Of a stretch of 64,000 nucleotides of DNA, positions 35,068-44,400 are shown in pieces. The notes under the pieces are model-generated. The model was not told the origin of the DNA. It ran no database searches and saw nothing but the letters and a program-made list of their open reading frames with translations. This DNA comes from Maniola hyperantus (Eukaryota; Arthropoda; Insecta; Lepidoptera; Nymphalidae), in contig NC_048536.1 of assembly GCF_902806685.2 (NCBI RefSeq), positions 5,270,001 through 5,334,000 of the forward strand. Reading direction: 5' to 3'. Each line of letters begins with the position of its first letter. The stretch's first letter is position 1. The position numbers were made by a program, and so were the translations under genes.

Positions 35068-35073
35068 TTTATT
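35068..35073 (-). terminator. Candidate PRIM2 polyadenylation signal
   Basis: On the minus strand the sequence reads AATAAA here, about 180 bases after the PRIM2 stop. It lies just beyond a MITE (35077-35238), so the PRIM2 3' UTR would be made mostly of that element. Cleavage 15-30 bases further would fall about 10-25 bases from the GLG1 stop codon. No other minus-strand AATAAA occurs nearer to the stop. Confidence 0.5.
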
Positions 35074-35076
35074 TAC

Positions 35077-35238
35077 AAGTCCCGCAATTGCTATTGCGCT
35101 GGAACCATGTCTCATTAACATCGGAATGACGTCATTTTGACGTCAGCCGACAAAAATATACCATCAGCACGAAACTTCAGTCTAGTGCTGACGTCATTAA
35201 TGACGGCCACGCGCATTAGCAATTTGCGAGACTTATAA
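35077..35238. mobile_element. MITE with GTCCCGCAAATTGC termini, copy 2
   Basis: The same element as 6864-7030 and in the same orientation: CAAGTCCCGCAATTGCTATT on the left, GCAATTTGCGAGACTTATAA on the right, with GACGTCATTTTGACGTCAGC inside. It fills most of the 221-bp gap between the GLG1 and PRIM2 stop codons. Confidence 0.85.
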
Positions 35239-35252
35239 CAGAAGTTTTAGTC

Positions 35253-36842
35253 TTATTTCCACTCTTTTATCTCATCAAGGTCCATATCTTCAAAATTATC
35301 TTTTTCTTTCTTAATGTTATTGCTCTGTTTAGGTTCCTTTTTTAATTCTATGTTAATTTCACCTTTTACAAGTTTTTGACTCTCTTCAAAGAATTGATTA
35401 GGATGATTAATACCCAAACCAAGATCTGTATTGTGGACCGCATCGAAATGTTTACTGCAGGCAATCTGGTAATGTCCCTTCTTGGTCATATCTACTATAT
35501 CATTGACAGCTGTAATATAAGAATGTTATTTATAAGAATAGTGGTAGTATAAAGTGAACAATAAACTCATTTTGAAATTAAATATAGCTATATTAATACC
35601 TTGTCCTTCCAGCCCATATCCTTTTAATTTATTCTTCAAAATGTTGAAATCACTGTGTCTGAATGGGCAACCGTGACATTCTCCAGGGCCCACATTGTTG
35701 TTGATTATTTTTAAACAGTTGAAAGGTGTATAGTTCTTCTTGCTTCCTTCTTTACCATAATTGTACCTGATGTTGTAAGCATATTGCTTTTCAAATTTGT
35801 CTAATTCCATTATTTTAGTAAACTCTTCTCTCCAAAATTTGAGTGAATCTTCGAGTGTCACTCCTATCCCTTTTAAGAAAAGTCCATACTGAAGTCTCCC
35901 ACCATGTTTGAGGTGATGGGCTGAACGTAGCTGCTCATGTAGCTGTCGCATACACAAGGGAAATGATTTCACAGACAGAGAATCAATACTCTCAATTGGT
36001 ACAATAACCTTAGCATCACTTATGAAATCATTGCCTGAGTATGACTGATGTAATCCTTTGAGTAATGACACAAGTCTTTCATCTTGTTCTATTTCACCTA
36101 AATGTTGACAAGCAACAGCCAGGCTTTGCCGTAGATGAGTTCTAAATTGTGCTGAAAGGACTGATATGAAATCTTTATGAGGAACATAAGCATATCCACT
36201 TTTGAGGTATACCTTCCTAGCTTTCACCAAATCTAAAACTTCAAAAAACTTTACCTTATAAAACTTAAATGTTTCTATATTTTGCATGTTCTGATGAAAT
36301 GTGGATTCTCTCAAATACTTCATAAGCTCATTTTTCTCATCATCACCTATGCTTGTATAGCAAAGATTGTTAAGTTTGAAAAATGCTTCAACAGCATCAC
36401 TCTTCATAGTTATAAACCTCATTTTGAACAGTTCCAGCTCCCGTGAAATATACCACCGGCGCAGTTCCTCAGTTCTGCAATAAGCTAGTCTCAGAATAAA
36501 ATGGGCAATATGATCATTTCGTCTTGCTTGCACATCAGCTGCTTGTGTTCCGCAACTAGACTTCTCACACAGTCTCGCATAATACTTCAACCCATGAGTT
36601 TTTAAGTCACCAAGCACAAAATCCGTCCATTCTTCGGAATAGGGTTTTAGACCCTTTAAAGTTGTTGCTGTGGCTAAACATCGTAATAGCGTGAGCCTCT
36701 CTAACGCAAGGGCTTCGAACTCGTTTAATGATATGTTGTCAGTAGGTGGAACTTTATACATTTGCAAATCATGTGGATAACTTTCTACAAGACTGCCAGT
36801 AACAACTGTTTTGTTAGACTTTCTTTTGATGTTAAAATCCAT
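35253..36842 (-). CDS. PRIM2: DNA primase large subunit (2 exons)
   Basis: Minus-strand exons are 35600-36842 and 35253-35509, joined in phase 1 to give 499 residues (animal PRIM2 about 509). PRIM2 pairs with the catalytic PRIM1 subunit in the polymerase alpha-primase complex and is needed to start and count RNA primers in the nucleus. The C-terminal iron-sulphur domain is clear: SFPLCMRQLHEQLR, then HHLKHGGRLQYGLFLKGIG, FNCLKIINNN and GCPFRHSDFNILKNKLKGYG. The four expected 4Fe-4S ligands are Cys297, Cys376, Cys392 and Cys432; their spacing (79, 16, 40) nearly matches the human enzyme. The intron separates the fourth ligand (IACSKHF, exon 2) from the first three. NHPNQFFEESQ near the end is another family signature. 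An extra Cys389 lies beside the third ligand. The tail ends in acidic and Lys-rich residues. The gene is convergent with GLG1 (221-bp gap) and divergent from ATP13A1. Confidence 0.96.
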
Positions 36843-37386
36843 TACTACGATAAATTACTAACTTGAACCTTACAAATGTTTAATTGTTATTGTAATTAAT
36901 TTACTATTTCGAATAACACAGCAAAATGATTACTAAAATCTAAATTAATTATAATAATATTGTACTGATTTTGGCGCGATCTTTGACTTAATGGCAAATG
37001 AAATAATGAAATTTAGAACGAAATGACAGTTGACCCATGACAGTAGTATGTTTAGAAACATGAGAAATATTTATAGTACAGTTGTCACAGGTAACTTTAT
37101 AAAGGTGTCAAACTTGTGTTGGAAACCTAAACACATTGGAAATAAAAAATATGAACAATTTCTGAGAAACAATTAATCACCCCCAGAAACAAAGTTATAT
37201 CATTCTTCGTAGCACTCAAGAAAATAGATTTTATACATTTTATTTTAAAGCCGATGATCTATGGCTTATTAATAAGCCCCGATATTTTGGATCAATACTA
37301 AAGCAATAATATCAACACTAATAATTAATTAGGAAGTGTCTAGCCGACCGACCGACGGAAGTTAAATTATTATCGATATTGTAAAA

Positions 37387-37735
37387 AAATTTTTACAAAA
37401 AAAATAAAAACCGACTTCGTTACACAAACACTAAAAATTGAAAAATAATTTAATTTATTACCGAATATATTATGTATACAAGAGTTAATATAGTTCCATA
37501 ATAATATTTTTTGGTTCCGGTGCCAATTAGCTTTAGCTGCGCGAATCGTCTAGACTTCATATTTTTATAGGACTCCACAATGGCACCTCATTGGCACCGA
37601 CCCCAAAAAATATTATTATGGAACTATATTAACTCTTGTATACATAATATATTCGGTAATAAATTAAATTATTTTTCAATTTTTAGTGTTTGTGTAACGA
37701 AGTCGGTTTTTATTTTTTTTGTAAAAATTTTTTAT
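37387..37735. repeat. Long near-perfect inverted repeat
   Basis: Arms of about 144 bases (37387-37530 and 37592-37735) separated by about 60 bases. The left arm reads AAAAACCGACTTCGTTACAC and onward; the right arm reverses it to GTGTAACGAAGTCGGTTTTT. AACTATATTAACTCTTGTAT and ATACAAGAGTTAATATAGTT also pair. Mismatches are few, so the duplication is recent. Confidence 0.85.
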
Positions 37736-37979
37736 TTCACAATTTTTAGTGGCCCCATGGAATTATGCTATGACTGGTTAAAAATCTACTGTTTACTAAG
37801 CTATTACACTGATCGCGAGCAATCTACTCTTATCCGTTGAGGAGTTCCAGTATCTATCTTCGAAGATGTTCATCAGATCTTCACCAAATTGAAATGGGAC
37901 CAACTTTGAAGTATACCCTTTCTAACAAAAAAAGAATTTTCAAAATCGGTCCAGGCGTTTTCGAGTAATCGGGGAACAT

Positions 37980-38037
<58 letters not shown>

Positions 38038-38081
38038 TTCCGACGAATTGAGAACCTCCTCCTTTTTTTGAAGTCGGTTAA
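37716..38081 (-). mobile_element. Lepidopteran repeat ending TGAAGTCGGTTAAA, with long poly(A)
   Basis: Bounded by ACGAAGTCGGTTTTTATT on the left and TTTTTTTGAAGTCGGTTAAA on the right. It includes TTGAGAACCTCCTCC, seen also at 8728-8766 and, reversed and altered, near 1268-1305. A run of about 51 A residues (37984-38034) interrupts it. Confidence 0.6.
37984..38034. repeat. Poly(A) tract, about 51 bases
   Basis: A pure A homopolymer inside the repeat above. Its length may be inexact because of sequencing slippage. Confidence 0.9.
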
Positions 38082-38415
38082 AGAATCGTTGCACGTGTCG
38101 CATCGTCGCTCGGTCGGTAGACAATCTCTATGGTAGTGGTTGTGTCGTGTCAAGTCAAATGGTGTCAACCACGAAGTCAACTATCAAATCAAAGTGTCAA
38201 ATTCGTTCGTGTCATGTTGGGAATTTGGTTGGGAATCCGAGTGAATATTTGGATTCTTTGGATTGGATCACTGATTTTGTCGAATTCTAATGGCATAATT
38301 TATATTGTGGACGTGTAATATTTTACAGGAGCGTGGCTATGATAATGTGTATTTAGATCTGTTTCAAAAGTATATAGAAATTTCGGTTTTTATTAGTTAA
38401 AAAGTATAAAATAAA

Positions 38416-41400
38416 ATGCAACCATCATTGGATGATTTGGTCCAATATACTCAGCTGTTTAAGCCTGTGGCTACTATTTTACAAGGAACAGTGCTACCAT
38501 TTTTGATTATTTATCCAATAATATTCTACTGCTGGATATTCGTGTACGGATTCGACGATAACTTTGAAGCTGGGTTTGTGACTGTGGCAGTTGTAGCAAC
38601 TATACAAATTCTTATTTGCCTCTGTTGCTATTGGAGTGTTCACATACAATGCTTCCTGTCTTGTACCCCGGTAAGTGTATATCTATCTGTCTTTTTATTA
38701 CCTTGCATTGATTATTGGTGGTACTCATAAGATAGATACAATAACCTTAAATATGCATAAGGCAGTAAAACATGAATCAATCAATTCAATGTGTTTTATT
38801 CTAATTTGCAGGTTAAAGACCCTTTGCAAGCAGAAATTGTCAAAGTAGTTCCAACAGCTAATAATGGATTTTCAGAAATAGTAAAGCTTCATCATACAAA
38901 GGTAATTCATAAGACATTACTTAGTATAAATAAGATTATGTAAAACATCTTTCCTCAAATAGTATTTTATAAAAACACTAGCCTGCAACTTCGTCCTTGT
39001 GGATTTAGGTTTTTTATAGGTCCTGTGGGAAGTCTTCCCATGAAAAAATTTTGCCTACCTGTTAATTCTGGGTATATGCTATCATCATTCCAAATTTCAG
39101 CCAAATTAATTCAGTCATTGTGGTGTGAAGTGTGGTAACAAATTACAGTAGAAACTCGATTAACCAGACTAATTCTTGTCATGAAGAAACCGATTAAAGG
39201 TTTCTTCATAATTTTCCAATGTTTACTCCTGTCTTCACTACCTAATTTCCACACCTAATTTTATAGATTTTGCGGAAAAAAACGTACGGAAATTTTCCGT
39301 GGTGCGCGCTAGCTCTTACGAAACGCGTGGGGCAGCAATCCGGGCGGGGTATTGCCAGTTCCGAAACGTTCATGCTTGCATTGCGATTGTTAGTCTGGAT
39401 AATCGCGAATCCGTATATCTGAGGGCCCAATAATCGATTTTCTACTGTATATCCAAACTTTTATCATAATGTACTTTACTATTTTTATAAATATTTCTAT
39501 ATAAAATGTACATTTGCATTAGTCATATGGTACTGTAATAGTTTTAGATTTTAGTACTGGTTTGGTTTTGACAAGTTTGATTATATTATTCATGCTAGAA
39601 AAATTCTCTTCCAGTCCATAAAAAAAGACAGTTTGGCTCCAGATGTGTGGTTTATATTTCAAAAAAGTAAGTATGTATATGCGTGGGATACGAATCAGTT
39701 CCATACAGTTGACTTTCCTGATAACAAAACCTATGAGGAATACATGGAATCCAAAGGATATGTGGATGACGAATCAATTGATGTTGCAGAAAAAGAATAT
39801 GGCAAAAATGAAATGATTATGGTAAGGTATTTTTAAAGTACATAGTGAAAATTGTCCTTGAAAAATGTATTGTCCTGTTGTCAACTGACTGATGAAGGGA
39901 CAAAGTGTAATAAAAACCTGATTATGCAGGCTTATTGTTGTGATAGTGATGTGTTATTTGCATTACTAAATATCTCTCTCCTTAATGTACCAGAACCTTT
40001 AGCCATTCCCTAAAACGAAAACTCTCTTCTCAATCTGCTAGTATCATAAGTCTTGATAAATATCACAAGCCTGGATAGTCAGTATTCTACTGTGAACTAT
40101 TAATTACAGTTGTGGACTATTATTGCTTGCAGGTTGTACCAGAATTTATGGAACTATTTAAAGAAAGGGCTACAGCTCCGTTTTTCGTTTTCCAAGTATT
40201 CTGTGTTGCCCTTTGGTGTTTGGACAAATATTGGTACTACTCCATCTTCACACTCTTTATGTTGATTATGTTTGAATGCACACTTGTTCAGCAGCAGTTA
40301 AGAAATATGGCTGAGATAAGAAAAATGGGCAACAAACCTTATAACATTAATGTTTATAGAAACAGACGGTGGAGACAGATTATAAGTGATCAGTTGCTAC
40401 CAGGTGATATAGTTTCCTTAACCCGTTCCCTCAATGACAACTTGGTTCCGTGTGACATTGTTCTCTTGCGAGGATCTTGTATAGTTGATGAGTCTATGTT
40501 GACCGGTGAGAGTGTTCCGCAAATGAAAGAATCCATAGAGAATGCTAAAGATTTGAAACAAAACTTAGATCACAAAGGGGATGGGAAATTGCACACATTG
40601 TTTGGGGGCACCAAAATAGTGCAACATTCATCACCCAGTAAAAATGCAGCTTCTGGCCTTAAAGCTCCGGACAACGGTTGTATAGGTTATGTAGTTCGTA
40701 ATGGATTTAATACATCGCAAGGAAAGCTTTTAAGAACGATTTTGTTTGGTGTCAAAAGAGTAACGGCGAACAATCTTGAGACATTTGGTTTTATTATGTT
40801 CCTGTTAATATTCGCGATCGCGGCCGCGGCGTACGTGTGGATAAAAGGCTGTGAAGATCCACTAAGAAACAGGTACAAACTCTTTTTGGAATGTACTTTA
40901 ATACTAACATCGGTCGTACCTCCAGAACTGCCTATCGAATTATCTTTGGCTGTTAATACATCGTTGTTATCGTTATCTAAGCTAGCTGTATTTTGTACAG
41001 AACCATTTAGAATACCTTTTGCAGGCAAGGTTGAAATTTGTTGTTTTGACAAAACTGGTACATTGACGAGTGACAATTTAGTAGTAGAAGGTGTAGCGGG
41101 TATAGGAGAACACAAGGATGCTACAGTCGTACCACTGTCGGACGCCCCAATGGAGACTGTCCAAGTATTGGCCTCTTGTCATTCATTAGTTCAACTCGAC
41201 GATGGAATTGTAGGCGATCCATTAGAGAAAGCAACTTTGAAGGCAGCTGAATGGAATCTAACTAAAGGAGATGCTGTAGTGCCAAAGAAAGCAAAGTCGC
41301 CTGGTTTAAAAATTGTTCATAGAAATCATTTTTCAAGTGCTCTTAAGAGAATGTCTGTCGTCGCCGGATATCAGGTCAATGAAAGAGGATTTATAGAGAC

Positions 41401-44400
41401 ACATTACATTAGTAGTGTAAAAGGAGCCCCAGAAACTGTGAAATCTATGTTGAAAGAAGTTCCTAGCCATTATGATCATGTACATTTAACTTTGTCAAGA
41501 AGAGGTGCCAGAGTACTAGCTTTAGGATATAGAAATTTAGGAAAATTATCCTCTCAGGAAATCAGAGATCTGTCTAGAGAAGATGTCGAGTCTGATTTGA
41601 CTTTTGTTGGCTTCGTCATAATATCGTGTCCATTGAAGAGCGATTCGAAAAAAGCGATATCCGAAATCATTCACGCCTCACATTCCGTCGTAATGATTAC
41701 TGGCGACAATCCTCTAACTGCGTGTCATGTTGCAAAAGAATTGAAGTTTACCCAAAAAAGCGAAGTGCTGGTTTTAAGTGAAAATATCGATGGTTGGAAT
41801 TGGAAATCTATTAACGAAAAGGTAGAACTTCCAGTGCAGCCTTTTAAAACGCCCAAAGAATTTACTTCGAAATACGATTTGTGTATAACTGGAGAAGGTC
41901 TTACATTTTTAAATAAATATCACCACAAGTTTTTGCTGGCAATCATTCCATACATTAAGGTTTTCGCTAGATTCGCACCAAAACAAAAAGAGTTCGTTAT
42001 AGTTACGCTGAAATCCCTCGGCTACGTGACGCTCATGTGCGGTGATGGTACAAACGACGTTGGTGCTCTTAAACATGCTGATGTAAGTAATCTGAATAGT
42101 CTAATCCTAAATAATTTAACTATAATATCACATGTATTTTTGGTAATTTTGTTTGTTGTATTTTTCATCAAATGTAATGTCGCTTTTGGAATAAGTACAT
42201 AATATGTCCTACACTTCAATGCGCATTGAAAACTTTAAGCGCTCTAAAGATTGAGAAAGTAATGTTACTGCAAAACACTAGCCCTAAAATTGCTTTGAGA
42301 CGAAAGAATTCACGAATCGGGTCATCAAATTCCATAAAACGTTTATAATATTGTTGAGTGTTTTTAACTACACTTCAAGCCTCAAGGAAATTGCTAAATA
42401 ATTTTTAAACACATATCAAACATTGTGGAACCGGCAGGAATCGAATCTGCGTCTCCTGGGATCGCACCATACGCCTTCACCGCTTAAAAATTACTTAAAA
42501 AGTCCATAAAACATTCGTTCTGTAGGGAAAAGCAGCTTTTGTCATTTAAAAAATCGTAAAATGACGTAGTATTCTCGCAGTGGTTGTACTACGCAAGCTA
42601 TTGCCGACACTTTAATAAATATAATTTTTAGGTTGGCGTAGCGATCTTAGCAAACGCACCCGAGCGTCCAAAAGAGAAACGCGAAGAACGTCGACCGGAA
42701 CCCGTAGCGCCGCGTCGATTGCCGCCCGCACTGAACGCGCGCGCGGAGGCAAGAGCTGAAGCCATGCGAAGAGCCATGCAGGAGTTGGAAGAGGAGGATC
42801 CACCGCAGATTGTGAGATTGGGCGACGCTAGTGTTGCTGCTCCGTTTACCAGCCGCCTATCCAGCATCATGAGCAGTAAGTAATTTTTATTAGTAGTACC
42901 GATAGAGTTCAAACACTTCAAACCTTTGAATATTCATCAGTCTAAGGCTGAGATCTATAGAGCGCACTTTGACTTTGCTCAGACTTAAGATTGAGTTAAA
43001 ACGAGACAGATTTATGTAAGAGATATAGCTCTGTCCCATTTTAACTCTTGTCTTAAGTCTAAGCTAAGAGTGCGCCCTATAGACCTCACCCTAACTATGA
43101 ATTTGCCAAGAGTAGAAACAACCATCCTTCACACGGTTGGCCATTTGTTATCGTTCTACTTAGTAGTGTTCTTCCTAATTTCTTCAAGTATCTCTGAAAG
43201 TTTTAATAGAATTTGAGTAGATCAATAGAATTTGAGTATTGAAATTGTAATGTACTGCGCGTGTAAGCGCGTATGCCATAACGAGTGTAAATCGCACAGA
43301 AAAAATCGGTCAAGTGCGAGTCAGGCTCGTATTCGAAGGGTTCCGTACCATCGTAGAAGAAACAAAAATTTTTATTTTTATTTTCATGGCGGCCATTTTC
43401 AAATGCTTATTATTTGTTGTTATACCGGCATTCTGTGAAAACTTTAGCTCTCTATCTATTACGGTTCACGTGACACAGCCTGCTGACAGACGTACGGACA
43501 GCGGAGTCTTAGTAATAGGGTCCGTTCCTAGGTGGCACCCTTCGGAACCCTTAAAACCATGCTCTGAAACCACCCTTAAATAACGAAATTTGGTTCCAGT
43601 CTGCCACATAATCAAGCAGGGTCGTTGCACACTAGTGACTACTCTGCAGATGTTCAAGATCCTGGCTCTCAACGCGCTGATACTGGCGTACAGCCAGTCC
43701 GTGCTGTACCTGGACGGCATTAAGTTCAGCGACACGCAAGCCACGCTCCAGAGCTTGCTGCTGGCCTCGTGTTTCCTCTTCATATCGAGATCCAAGGTAT
43801 GGTTGTTGTCCTAATAACTTAATCATGAGAATCTGTCAGATTCCTTACTAATATTATATTCTTTACAGTCATATTCCTTATTGCCGAGGGTCGTGACTCC
43901 TCTCCATTAATCACATAATGGCAGGAGTTCTCTCTCTTATAATGTGGTGGATTCCCAGACCCTTCCGCCATACAACTCACTAAAAGAACGAAATTTCGAT
44001 TCTTGGATTTTTCAGTTATTGATAATAACCGGGACCGACGGCTTAACGTGCTCTCCGAGGCAAGGAGGAGACAAAAAGGCCAAATTTGGGACCTTCAAAG
44101 TCGGTCACCCATCCAGTTACCGACTTTGATCAACGTTGATTAACAATCTCAATCGATCGACATGCGTTGTCACAACTAGGCCACATATTCCACTACTAAT
44201 ATTATAATATGGCCTACATGAATTTTATATTTTAATTTTTCAGCCATTGTCAAAGCTGTCAAAGCAGCGCCCTCTGCCGAACATCTTCAACATGTACACA
44301 ATAGTGACTGTGCTCGCACAGTTCGCTGTGCACTTCCTTTGTCTCATATATTTGGTTCGCGAAGCTACTCTACGGTCGCCGGATAGGTGAGTTCTTTTAT

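Larger units (their letters stand above)
36843..38415. other. Divergent promoter interval of PRIM2 and ATP13A1
   Basis: About 1.57 kb between two start codons facing away from each other. The PRIM2-proximal 350 bases look unique. 37387-38081 is a foldback-type mobile element. The ATP13A1-proximal 330 bases contain many TCAAAT/GTGTCAA words and are probably promoter plus 5' UTR; an acceptor-like TTTTACAG at about 38322-38329 hints at a 5' UTR intron. No TATA box was seen. Confidence 0.6.
42876..43599 (+). other. ATP13A1 intron 5
   Basis: It holds a palindromic MITE (42943-43092) and an interspersed repeat (43305-43550) that ends about 50 bases before the next exon. Confidence 0.75.

Noticed and set aside
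37873..38180. Frames with long poly-Phe
   Set aside because: They only read through the poly(A) tract on the other strand.
40687..41115. A 142-residue antisense frame
   Set aside because: Shadow of the ATP13A1 exon 4 coding strand.
42424..42485. A tRNA gene on the minus strand
   Set aside because: Only the B-box half is tRNA-like; a SINE fragment is more likely.
42612..42921. Two antisense frames rich in Ala and Arg
   Set aside because: Shadows of the GC-rich ATP13A1 exon 5.
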